DNA of 64,000 bases from Sporomusa silvacetica DSM 10669 (GTDB taxonomy: Bacteria; Bacillota; Negativicutes; Sporomusales; Sporomusaceae), in the NCBI RefSeq assembly GCF_002257705.1, contig NZ_LSLK01000032.1, forward strand, positions 25,040 to 89,039. Reading direction: 5' to 3'. The position numbers and the translations under genes were made by a program. The notes below the pieces were generated by a model. That model saw nothing but the letters and a program-made list of their open reading frames with translations. It was not told the DNA's origin and ran no database searches. Positions 43,549-51,814 of this stretch are shown here, one piece after another. Every line of letters begins with the position of its first letter. Position 1 is the stretch's first letter.

Positions 43549-43687
43549 TTTATCCGATGACCAAGTTACTCTAAGACTCCTGCGGAAGTTATACCCTAAA
43601 GGGCACAGGCGAGTAACTAAGTCCCTGGATAAGTTCGACTAAACTTCAGATTTGGCTCCCCCCACCTGAAGCTAAGTCTCACTTTAT
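43549..43687. repeat. Dispersed structured repeat, group A, full copy (A3)
   Basis: Same architecture as the copy at 22674: outer TTATCC with GGATAA, inner AGTTACTCT with GAGTAACT, and a third stem ACTTCAG...CTGAAGC. The arms differ from those at 22674 by paired substitutions. The end CTCACTTTA overlaps the surE stop (TAA on the minus strand at 43684-43686). Confidence 0.85.
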
Positions 43688-44442
43688 AAACCCCAAGTCC
43701 CTAATGCGTTCATAATCCCATAGTTGGTTAAATCGAAGTGAATCGGTGTAATTGAAATCTTGCCGTTTTGGACAGCAACTATGTCGCTGTCTGGAGCATT
43801 TTCGGTATCTGAAACACGACCACACATCCAGTAATAGGTGCGACCGCGGGGATCTTGGCGGCGTTCAAACGTATTTTCGTAGTTTCGAACTCCCAGCTTG
43901 GTAATGGCTATCCCCTTTAATTGGCTTTCTGGTAATGCTGGAACATTGACATTAAGTAGCGTATTGGGTGGTAAACATCGATTAATCATGGTTTCAATCA
44001 CTTTTCTTGCCGTTTTGGCGGCTGGTTCGAAATCAAATGTCTCCCAACTGTCTAATGACATCGCGATTGCTGGCAAACCATGTAGTGCCCCTTCAATAGC
44101 AGCACTAACAGTACCTGAATATAAAACATCGGTGCCCATATTTGAACCCTGATTAATTCCAGAAACAATAATATCGGGTAGATCATCTGCCAACAGGGAT
44201 TCTAAAGCGACTTTAACACAGTCAGTAGGTGTACCACCGACCCGCCAAGCGCATATATCAGCAACATCTAAAGGATGTTCATCTACCCAAATGGGATGAT
44301 GTACGGTAATGGCCTGACTTGAAGCGCTTTTTTCACTATCTGGCGCTACTACAGTAATTCTGGCAAATTGAGACAATTCTTGCCATAATGCTTTTATTCC
44401 TGGTGCAAGTATGCCATCGTCATTTGTCAATAGTATATGCAA
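43684..44442 (-). CDS. surE: 5'/3'-nucleotidase SurE
   Basis: A 252-residue SurE phosphatase. It begins MHILLTNDDGILAPGIKALW, with the metal-binding Asp pair, and has VVAPDSEKSASSQAITVH and VSGINQGSNMGTDVLYSGTVSAA. It hydrolyses nucleoside monophosphates and contributes to stationary-phase and stress survival. The stop codon is shared with a group A repeat. Upstream is queD, 76 nt away. Confidence 0.96.
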   Translation of the reverse strand: MHILLTNDDGILAPGIKALWQELSQFARITVVAPDSEKSASSQAITVHHPIWVDEHPLDVADICAWRVGGTPTDCVKVALESLLADDLPDIIVSGINQGSNMGTDVLYSGTVSAAIEGALHGLPAIAMSLDSWETFDFEPAAKTARKVIETMINRCLPPNTLLNVNVPALPESQLKGIAITKLGVRNYENTFERRQDPRGRTYYWMCGRVSDTENAPDSDIVAVQNGKISITPIHFDLTNYGIMNALGTWGL

Positions 44443-44518
44443 AAGTACAACCCCCCAACATTATAATTGGCCCATATCTTTATGAGTTTGCAAAATCCCG
44501 AATAATATCCATCATACT

Positions 44519-44896
44519 TTACCCCTGTGGACAATATTTAACAGCTGACCGGGGAGATTCCCATACCTGGACACAGCGTATTTTAATTGCTTGCTGAAAG
44601 ATAGACTGTTCAGCTAAGGAATCATATATATATTTTGCTATATTTTCAGCAGTCGGATTCATTGTCTTAAATGCTGGCAAATCGTTTAGAAAATAGTGAT
44701 CCAGCATGTCAATTACTTTGCCGACCTCGGCCTTAAGGTCTTTAAAATCCATAACCATGCCTAAATGATTAAGCTCATGACCAGCAACAGTAACTTCTAC
44801 TTTCCAATTATGTCCGTGTAGACGACAGCACTTACCTGGATAGTCAGGCAATTGATGGGCAGCCTCAAATTCAGCAAGAATAGTTAACTCATACAT
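44519..44896 (-). CDS. queD: 6-carboxy-5,6,7,8-tetrahydropterin synthase
   Basis: A 125-residue QueD/PTPS-family enzyme of the queuosine pathway. Zinc ligands are in FEAAHQLPDYPGKCCRLHGHNWKVEV (His and HGH). VMDFKDLK and LDHYFLNDLPAF match the active-site segments. ATG at 44896 has AAGGAGGTAC upstream. No queC, queE or queF is adjacent, so it is an isolated pathway gene here, and no preQ1 riboswitch was seen. Confidence 0.94.
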   Translation of the reverse strand: MYELTILAEFEAAHQLPDYPGKCCRLHGHNWKVEVTVAGHELNHLGMVMDFKDLKAEVGKVIDMLDHYFLNDLPAFKTMNPTAENIAKYIYDSLAEQSIFQQAIKIRCVQVWESPRSAVKYCPQG

Positions 44897-44967
44897 AATA
44901 GTACCTCCTTGAATAATATCTGGATAAGAATATACTTTGGAACACCTTGTCAAAGTATTCAATTGTA

Positions 44968-45057
44968 TAAGAAAAGACTTGGCTTGTGCCAAGTCCTTTA
45001 GGACGCCGGTAGAAGCCTTAGTCGTTCAATCCAGGGAAAGTTACACTTTCCATCTGG
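44968..45057. repeat. Dispersed structured repeat, group C (C1)
   Basis: It matches, in inverted orientation, 59529-59620. Stems are GACTTGGC with GCCAAGTC, and CCAG plus GGAAAGT with ACTTTCC plus CTGG. On the minus strand it ends in a hairpin followed by TTTTCTTAT, so it could also terminate transcription from the glycosyltransferase gene. It shares TCCCTGGATT and GACTAAG blocks with group A. Confidence 0.75.
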
Positions 45058-45086
45058 ATAAAAAAAGATGAGTATTAACTCACCTT

Positions 45087-46370
45087 TTATTTGATAGCTT
45101 GCTTACTTACAAGGCTTTCCTTGGGATACTCAGTCGAATCGCTTAAAAGTACATCACGATAGCTGAGACTACGGGTATGCTCAGTGTGACTCCAGTTACG
45201 CTCATGGCGGTGTAGATAACCGACGAACGTTATTGGTATCCAACTGTATATAAAAAGTGGATAGAAAATGGAGTAAAGCCATGTTTTCCAGTTAGCTCGA
45301 ATTTTGAACAGAATAATCGCTGGAAAAATGTATTGCCCAACGCCAATAATTGTCCACACTTCAATAGGCAAAACCATATAGAGAACATTAGTATAAAATG
45401 GCGTAATATAACCAATATAACTTAATAGAACAAATAGTGTTGATAATATTAAGAAATAAGGCTGAACCAAATGAAGTATGCCATCTAAAATTCTAATATC
45501 TCGACGTTTTATTCCTTCTACAAATAGTTTGGGAATGAAACGTCCAGCAACATCAAAATGTCCTTGTGCCCAACGCTTACGTTGCTTCCATGATTGTTTA
45601 AACGTGAGCGGTTTTTCATCATAGACTATGGCATCATGCGCCCACGTGGTACGAATACCAATCAGCAGTACTTTCATCGTAAATTCCATATCTTCGGTAA
45701 GACAGGTGGCACCCCAACCAAATTTTTTGAGGATATCTGTTGAAATACACATGCCAGTGCCGCCTAAGACACTTGATAAACCTACGTTATATTTAGCCAA
45801 ATGCCAAATGTGGTTTACTACCCAAAAAGAAATGGCAAAAGTAGCCGAAATCCAGGTATCATTCGGATTTTTGGCGTCAAGGTAACCTTGAATGACTTTT
45901 TCGCCTTTGCACAGGCGATTATTCATTTCCAGAAGAAAATTCGTATCTACTAAATTGTCGGCATCAAATACAACTACTGCATCATACTGTTTTTTCTGTG
46001 CAAACAGTTTTTCAAACATCCACTCCATAGCATAGCCTTTGCCCTTCTGATCAAGACTACAGCGCTCGTGCACAATTGCACCAGCATTTTTTGCAATCTG
46101 GGCTGTTTTATCTTTGCAGTTATCCGCTATGACGTAAATATCATACAGTTCACTGGGATAATTAAGTATATGTAAATTTTCTACTAATTGACCAATGACC
46201 TGTTCTTCATTATGGGCAGCCACGATAACGGCAAATGTATTTTTGGGAGTAGTAATTTTATCTTCATGTCTTTTAAAAATCCCAAAAAATGCAAGGAAAA
46301 AGTAGTACAGAGTAAAAAAAACAATAATGAGTTGCATGGGAATCATTATATAATCAAAAATATAATTCAT
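45087..46370 (-). CDS. Family 2 membrane glycosyltransferase
   Basis: A 427-residue GT2 enzyme of the processive or envelope polysaccharide type. An N-terminal membrane segment (about 12-34) precedes the catalytic domain with VIVAAHNEEQVIG, VVFDADNLVD (DxD-like), CLTEDMEFT (ED) and QRKRWAQGHF (QxxRW). Three or four membrane segments follow (about 300-400). The product is likely an extracellular polysaccharide or glycolipid. It is monocistronic. A group C repeat lies 29 nt past its end. Confidence 0.88.
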   Translation of the reverse strand: MNYIFDYIMIPMQLIIVFFTLYYFFLAFFGIFKRHEDKITTPKNTFAVIVAAHNEEQVIGQLVENLHILNYPSELYDIYVIADNCKDKTAQIAKNAGAIVHERCSLDQKGKGYAMEWMFEKLFAQKKQYDAVVVFDADNLVDTNFLLEMNNRLCKGEKVIQGYLDAKNPNDTWISATFAISFWVVNHIWHLAKYNVGLSSVLGGTGMCISTDILKKFGWGATCLTEDMEFTMKVLLIGIRTTWAHDAIVYDEKPLTFKQSWKQRKRWAQGHFDVAGRFIPKLFVEGIKRRDIRILDGILHLVQPYFLILSTLFVLLSYIGYITPFYTNVLYMVLPIEVWTIIGVGQYIFPAIILFKIRANWKTWLYSIFYPLFIYSWIPITFVGYLHRHERNWSHTEHTRSLSYRDVLLSDSTEYPKESLVSKQAIK

Positions 46371-46532
46371 GGATTATTCTCCTTACAAAATCCTGCGTTA
46401 ATGAGTACCAGGTTTACAGGATTTATAAACGGTTTTCCTGAAACTTTTCATAATAAATCATATGCTATTTTTTGAGGTACATGATTTATTTTTTGCTGTC
46501 TGGCGAAATCTGACAAGATCATCTTACCCGAC

Positions 46533-47201
46533 CTAACGGTGGTCAAATAAGCCAAAAATTGTATTTAAGATACCAAACAGCGCATAAACAAAAAACGGAA
46601 CAAATAAAATAGACTTGAGTGTCAGAAATAATATATATACACCGATAGCTACAGTGATAATTGCCGGAATTGTGCGAATGGGTTCGCCATCTTTACCTTT
46701 AAAATCAGGATAACGGATGGTGCTGACCATTAAATAGGCAAAAATAGCTACCATAAGCGGAAAAAGCCAACCAGAAGGTTTCATATCAAGCATGACAAAA
46801 GTCGCAATTACACAGCCGCCAGCAGGTATTGGCAGACCCATAAAGTAGCCTTTTACTGTACTCGTATTAACATTAAATCTCGCCAACCGCAAAGCGCCAC
46901 AAGTCGCAAACGCAGCGGCTATAAAAGCGCCGCCAGAAAAGTCTTTAAGCATATAAGCATATGCCATAACGGCTGGAGCTACGCCAAAAGATACTAAGTC
47001 ACATAAGGAATCAAGTTCTTTACCAAAATCGCTGCTTACACCAAAATACCGGGCTACCCGCCCGTCCAGGCCATCTGCCACCATAGCAGACACAACGAAC
47101 ACCGCTGCATAGGTAAACTCACCTTGAAATGTGGATATAATCGCAAACATACCCAAAACCAGATTAAGTGCAGTTACTATATTAGGAATAGCGTTTTTCA
47201 C
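46533..47201 (-). CDS. pssA: CDP-diacylglycerol--serine O-phosphatidyltransferase
   Basis: A 222-residue CDP-alcohol phosphotransferase. It begins MKNAIPNIVTALNLVLGMF and carries the family active site DGLDGRVARYFGVSSDFGKELDSLCD (positions about 44-69; DGxDGxxAR...GxxxDxxxD). It has about six membrane segments. It makes phosphatidylserine. The start overlaps the psd stop by 4 nt, so the two phosphatidylethanolamine genes are translationally coupled. Confidence 0.95.
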   Translation of the reverse strand: MKNAIPNIVTALNLVLGMFAIISTFQGEFTYAAVFVVSAMVADGLDGRVARYFGVSSDFGKELDSLCDLVSFGVAPAVMAYAYMLKDFSGGAFIAAAFATCGALRLARFNVNTSTVKGYFMGLPIPAGGCVIATFVMLDMKPSGWLFPLMVAIFAYLMVSTIRYPDFKGKDGEPIRTIPAIITVAIGVYILFLTLKSILFVPFFVYALFGILNTIFGLFDHR

Positions 47202-47839
47202 TCTTCCATGACCCTCCCTATTACTGTTTTTCCTCCTTTTACTCTATCCCCCTTTTTTACTAAAATTTCCACTGTTGGTGGTACAATAAGTTCAGTACAA
47301 GAACCAAATTTAATAAGTCCGTAGCGTTCGCCCTGTTTAAGGACAGTTCCTAATGTAACCCAAGAAACTATCCGCCGAGCTAAAATTCCGGCAATTTGCG
47401 TGACTAATACACGCATTTTCTCATTTTCTAAGCCAATAGCATGACGTTCGTTTTCACAAGCCGCGGATTCTTTATAGGCTGGTTTAAATCTACCACAAGT
47501 ATATTGCTGAAATTTAATTTCACCCCTGACAGGGCTACGATTAACATGAACGTCGAATACTGACAAAAAGATAGTAACCTTTATACCTTTATCATTTAAA
47601 AACTGGTCATCGTAAACTTCCGCAATACCCATTACTTTACCATCTGCCGGTGATAATATTAAATTATCATCATCAGGAAAATTGCGTTTGGGATTACGGA
47701 AAAAGAAGGTAACAAAAGCTGTCAATATCCCGGGAATAACAGCCCAAGGGGCACCCAGGTTTAAGGCAGCGATAATTGTAACCAGTCCAAGTATTGCGAT
47801 ATATGTGTATCCTTCTTTAACTATAGGATTTCTTACCAT
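47198..47839 (-). CDS. psd: Phosphatidylserine decarboxylase (short, archaeal-type)
   Basis: A 213-residue decarboxylase of the short Psd group. Two N-terminal membrane segments (about 13-50) precede the beta domain with SPADGKVMGIAEV, VFLSVFDVHVNRSP-like IFLSVFDVHVNRSP, and the autocleavage site FGSCTEL near residue 180 (Gly-Ser, giving the pyruvoyl group). It forms phosphatidylethanolamine from PssA product. Confidence 0.95.
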   Translation of the reverse strand: MVRNPIVKEGYTYIAILGLVTIIAALNLGAPWAVIPGILTAFVTFFFRNPKRNFPDDDNLILSPADGKVMGIAEVYDDQFLNDKGIKVTIFLSVFDVHVNRSPVRGEIKFQQYTCGRFKPAYKESAACENERHAIGLENEKMRVLVTQIAGILARRIVSWVTLGTVLKQGERYGLIKFGSCTELIVPPTVEILVKKGDRVKGGKTVIGRVMEE

Positions 47840-47930
47840 CTATCCACCTCCCTGCCAAAAACCTCCTCATAGTATTCAACCCCCAAAAGCAAGTTCAGTA
47901 TATCAGTATAATATACTTAGTTTACTTTGT

Positions 47931-48668
47931 CTAATCTTTTTTCCCTAAAATGACTTTAAGAGCAAACCTTGGCAAAGCCAGCATTCTGATAGCGCGCTTA
48001 GGCTGACAAAGCAAACGGAACAGCCACTCCAAACTAGTACGCTGCATCCATACCGGCGCACGCTTAACAGCACCAGCCATTACATCAAAGGTTCCACCCA
48101 CTCCCATACATACAGGGACGCTGAGTCTTTCCAAGTTCTTAGCCAGCCACTTTTCCTGTCTGGGAACCCCTAAAGCTGCCAATAAAATATCTGGTTTTGC
48201 AGCCGTAATGGTTTGAACAATAGCAGGCTCATCGTCTGCAGTAAAAAATCCATGTCTTGTCCCGACTATACATAATCCGGGGTAACGCGCCAGCGCCACA
48301 GCTTTGGCTTTGGCAACAATGTCAGGCTGGCTGCCAAACATAAATACACGATATCCTTTTTGTGAAGCCTCTAATAACAGGTTTTGGGCCAAATCATAGC
48401 CAGCTACCCGCTCTACAATAGTATTATATCCTTGATGTCTTGCCGCCCATACTACACCAGCGCCATCTGGAACTACTAAATGAGAATTGGCAAGGATAGC
48501 GGCCAACTCATTGTCTTCTTGCGCCAGCATAACCATTTCGGCATTGGCTGTGGCCACTAAATGCGGCGTTTTTTCTGCAATAAACTGCTCAAGTTTGACT
48601 ACTGCTTCAGACATAGTTACAGCATCAATCGAAACGTCTAAGACGTCTATTTTTATACCCACTGACAA
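47931..48668 (-). CDS. WecG/TagA/CpsF family glycosyltransferase
   Basis: A 245-residue GT26 enzyme. Motifs are ATANAEMVMLAQED, VVPDGAGVVWAARHQG, the later VFMFGSQPDIVAKA and LAALGVPRQEKWLAKN. Family members add N-acetylmannosamine to lipid-linked GlcNAc (TagA, teichoic acid linkage unit) or related sugars. No other wall teichoic acid genes are near, so the exact product is open. It lies between psd and the penicillin-binding protein gene. Confidence 0.9.
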   Translation of the reverse strand: MSVGIKIDVLDVSIDAVTMSEAVVKLEQFIAEKTPHLVATANAEMVMLAQEDNELAAILANSHLVVPDGAGVVWAARHQGYNTIVERVAGYDLAQNLLLEASQKGYRVFMFGSQPDIVAKAKAVALARYPGLCIVGTRHGFFTADDEPAIVQTITAAKPDILLAALGVPRQEKWLAKNLERLSVPVCMGVGGTFDVMAGAVKRAPVWMQRTSLEWLFRLLCQPKRAIRMLALPRFALKVILGKKD

Positions 48669-48716
48669 ATATTACTCCTTACAAGTTTTACTACCTTAGC
48701 ACATTGTACCACAAGT

Positions 48717-50705
48717 TTAAAATGACGGCAATCTCGACCAGGGCCATTTCCAGAAAGGCTGCTTTTTTTGTTCCTGCTGTTCAGGCGATTGCGGCTGAGT
48801 TTCGTCAGGAGTTAACCATTGTTTAATACGGTTGTTCACTCGCGGAGCTGTTGGCTCAGTACCTTTGATAAAGGCGCTGTACTCCGTTTCTTTGCAGCCA
48901 CTTCCAGCCAGCTTGCCTGTGCTTGTACAAACAGGGATACCAACAACTACATTAGGCGGGATGGGAAAATCAGTAGGCGGTGTATTAGCTACTATTTTAG
49001 AAAGCATTTTTCCCCATAATGCTGACACTTCCGTACCAGAAATGCTAACAGGCTTGCGATTGTCATTCCCTACATAAATACCAACTACAATGTCTGGAGT
49101 ATAACCGATAAACCAGGCTGTCTCATAGTTATCTGTAGTGCCTGTTTTGCCAGCAGCGGGACGGCCAAGGTTAGCTGGTGTAGCAGTACCATCCTGCACT
49201 ACGCCTCTAAGCATATCTGTTAAAATGTAGGCCGTTTCGGGCTTAAGCACCGACTGTTGCTCTATTCTTCCTTCCTCAAGCACCTGACCATTTTCATCAA
49301 GTACCTTTACGATTGCTATCGGTTTAGATAATACGCCGTTATTAGCAAAGGCTGTATAAGCTGTCGTTAACTCCCATAAATTGACCCCCTGAGTTAAGCC
49401 GCCTAATGCCGAGGCCAGATTATTATCTTCGGGTGTCAAAGTGGTGATGCCCATAGTTTTCGCAAGGTTTAGAACTTGGTCAATGCCGATCTGCTGCCCT
49501 AGCTTGACGGCAGCTACATTGACTGACCAGCGCAGCGCTTTTTTCATAGTTATTGGCCCACGGTTTTTTTTATCATAGTTAAGTGGCGAATAGCCATTTA
49601 TATTAATAGGTTCATCGATGATAATAGCGTTAGCAGTGAGTCCTTGATTAATCGCAGTTGCATATAAAAATGGTTTAAAAGCCGACCCCGGTTGGCGAAC
49701 TTCAGCAAACACCCGGTTGATCTGACTTTCTTCATAGTTACGCCCACCAACCATAGCTTTAACATACCCTGTCTTGGAGTCAAGTGCTAATACTGCTCCC
49801 TGCATTTGCCCTAACACCGCCTCAGCTGCTTGTTGCTGACTAATGTCAAGCGTTGTATACACCTTGAGTCCACCTTTATATACCCGGTTTGCACCATAGC
49901 GGTCAACTAATTCCTTAGCTACATAGTCAAGAAAGTAAGAAGCTTGCACTACTCGCTTTTTTTTACCAGCAAGCTTAACCGGCTCAACTTTGGCGCGTAC
50001 TGCTTCTTGCTGCGTGATATAGCCCTCTTTAACCATACTGTCCAGCACTACTGCCCGGCGTTCCGTAGCTGCCTTCATATCAGCATAAGGCGAATAGATA
50101 CTAGGCCCGCGCGGTAGTCCTGCCAGCATAGCACTTTCAGATAAAGCTAACTCGTTAGCATGTTTGCCAAAGTACATTTGAGCGGCAGCCTCTACACCAT
50201 AAGTCCCTTCGCCAAAATATACCTGATTTAAGTATGCTTGCAAGATCTCTTGCTTCGAAAATTTGTAATCAATAACTAACGCTAGTGCCGCCTCTTTTAC
50301 CTTGCGAATAAACGTTCGCTCCTGTGTAAGAAACATATTTTTTGCCAACTGCTGGGTTATAGTACTACCGCCTTCCACCAGACCGCCCCGGCGGATATTG
50401 ACCACGACAGCACGAATAATACCAATCGGATCTATGCCAAAATGATTATAGAAGCGAGTGTCTTCATTGGCTATAATGGCTTGCTGAATATAAGGTGACA
50501 TGCTATTAATATTTACTACTATCCGGTTTTCCTCAAACAACTTAGAAATCAGCTGCCCGTTTATATCAAATACTTGAGTAGCAGCTACTAGATTTAAATC
50601 GTTTAAACTGTCAACACCCGGCAATCCTAGAAAAGCAAAACACGTATTAACCGACATTGCAAATAGGAGAGCCATGATAGTAACTCTAATGCTGTTTTTT
50701 TTCAT
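48717..50705 (-). CDS. Class A penicillin-binding protein (PBP1A family)
   Basis: A 662-residue bifunctional peptidoglycan synthase. An N-terminal membrane anchor (about 8-28) precedes the GT51 domain with NEDTRFYNHFGIDPIGI, GGSTITQQLAKNMFL and KEAALALVIDYKFSK. The transpeptidase domain has SAFKP (catalytic Ser), SVN and KTGTTDNYETAWF. The tail is Pro/Gln-rich. It builds and cross-links glycan strands. It is monocistronic. A divergent polysaccharide deacetylase gene lies 122 nt upstream. Confidence 0.95.
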   Translation of the reverse strand: MKKNSIRVTIMALLFAMSVNTCFAFLGLPGVDSLNDLNLVAATQVFDINGQLISKLFEENRIVVNINSMSPYIQQAIIANEDTRFYNHFGIDPIGIIRAVVVNIRRGGLVEGGSTITQQLAKNMFLTQERTFIRKVKEAALALVIDYKFSKQEILQAYLNQVYFGEGTYGVEAAAQMYFGKHANELALSESAMLAGLPRGPSIYSPYADMKAATERRAVVLDSMVKEGYITQQEAVRAKVEPVKLAGKKKRVVQASYFLDYVAKELVDRYGANRVYKGGLKVYTTLDISQQQAAEAVLGQMQGAVLALDSKTGYVKAMVGGRNYEESQINRVFAEVRQPGSAFKPFLYATAINQGLTANAIIIDEPININGYSPLNYDKKNRGPITMKKALRWSVNVAAVKLGQQIGIDQVLNLAKTMGITTLTPEDNNLASALGGLTQGVNLWELTTAYTAFANNGVLSKPIAIVKVLDENGQVLEEGRIEQQSVLKPETAYILTDMLRGVVQDGTATPANLGRPAAGKTGTTDNYETAWFIGYTPDIVVGIYVGNDNRKPVSISGTEVSALWGKMLSKIVANTPPTDFPIPPNVVVGIPVCTSTGKLAGSGCKETEYSAFIKGTEPTAPRVNNRIKQWLTPDETQPQSPEQQEQKKQPFWKWPWSRLPSF

Positions 50706-50827
50706 AGGTATACACTCCTCGTAGAAATAGTATCCCCAAGCTTTCTTACTTTACATGCAGGAATAGCCTGTCTTATAGAGAATATACGAAAATTAGACAT
50801 CATAAAATATATACTCAGGAGCGCCAA

Positions 50828-51757
50828 ATGCAATATACATCGAAATTCTTTCAGACAGTGTGTGCGCTAAGTGTCATCTGCCTCACACTATTAGTATCAT
50901 CACCGTTAGCTTTACTTGCTTTCTCTGATTCTGCCTCGCCTACACCCGTTTCCGATCCACCTAACGATCAGGAAGATCCTGTACCTGAAAATAAGTATAC
51001 CATACCTAACAACGCAATAGATGCCTACTATATGAATGAAAATCCAGATAATCCCGCCATCCCTTCAAAACCGGTTTATGACGTATTTACTGTGGAAGAG
51101 CGACAAGCACAAGGATTGGTCTTGGAAATTCCTAAGGTAAGTCCGTACTATGGCCAAAAAGTAGTTTATCTTACATTCGACGATGGTCCTGAGCCGGAAA
51201 ATACGCCTGCTGTCCTTGCTATTTTGAAAAACCAGGGCGTAAAGGCGACCTTCTTTGTTGTAGGTAATCAGATTGAAAAATATCCAGCGGTTTTGCGCCA
51301 AATTTATCAAGACGGCCATGCTATTGGTAATCATTCTTACAATCATATCTACCGTGAACTGTATCAATCAACTAACAGTTATTTTTCCCAACTTCGTCAT
51401 ACTGATGAAATTATTAAAAATATAATTGGCGTACGCCCCCGCATTTCCCGAGCACCTGGTGGTTCAGCTGGGAGTTTTACCAAAGAACACTGGGCAACCC
51501 TAAAAAATCTGGGCTATACGGAGGTTGGTTGGAATATTAGTTCAGGCGATGCCTCCAGTGCAAAGGCTGGCCAACTAGTAAATAATATAGCTGCACAAAT
51601 GGACAACAAAAATTTATGGAGCCACGCGACTTTGCTGATGCACGACGGCCGTGGCCATGCTGAAACGGTAAAAGCTCTGCCAGCTATTATTAAATTTTAT
51701 AAAGACCGCCAATTTGAGTTTCGGGTAGTTAATTTTGAAACACCGTCACCGTGGTAA
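50828..51757 (+). CDS. Secreted polysaccharide deacetylase
   Basis: A 309-residue NodB-domain protein. A signal peptide (about 1-33) and a Pro-rich linker (about 37-80) lead to the catalytic domain: YLTFDDGPEPENTP (Asp-Asp), HAIGNHSYNH (metal His pair), RAPGGSAGSF and TLLMHDGRGH. It is similar to peptidoglycan or chitooligosaccharide deacetylases. It is transcribed divergently from the PBP gene, consistent with a wall-modifying role. Confidence 0.92.
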   Translation: MQYTSKFFQTVCALSVICLTLLVSSPLALLAFSDSASPTPVSDPPNDQEDPVPENKYTIPNNAIDAYYMNENPDNPAIPSKPVYDVFTVEERQAQGLVLEIPKVSPYYGQKVVYLTFDDGPEPENTPAVLAILKNQGVKATFFVVGNQIEKYPAVLRQIYQDGHAIGNHSYNHIYRELYQSTNSYFSQLRHTDEIIKNIIGVRPRISRAPGGSAGSFTKEHWATLKNLGYTEVGWNISSGDASSAKAGQLVNNIAAQMDNKNLWSHATLLMHDGRGHAETVKALPAIIKFYKDRQFEFRVVNFETPSPW

Positions 51758-51767
51758 GAAAAATAAA

Positions 51768-51808
51768 AATGCTTTGGACAAATTAAATGTCCAAAGCATT
51801 TTTTATTT
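51768..51808. terminator. Bidirectional terminator between the deacetylase and guaB
   Basis: A 13-bp stem (AATGCTTTGGACA with TGTCCAAAGCATT, 51768-51800) with a 7-nt loop has a T-rich tail on both strands (TTTTTATTT on plus, TTTTTATTTTT on minus). It serves the two convergent genes. Confidence 0.93.
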
Positions 51809-51814
51809 ACTTTA

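Noticed and set aside
44897..44992. Longer start for queD (32 extra codons)
   Set aside because: It lies within the upstream repeat and leader; AAGGAGGTAC directly before the ATG at 44896 fixes the start.
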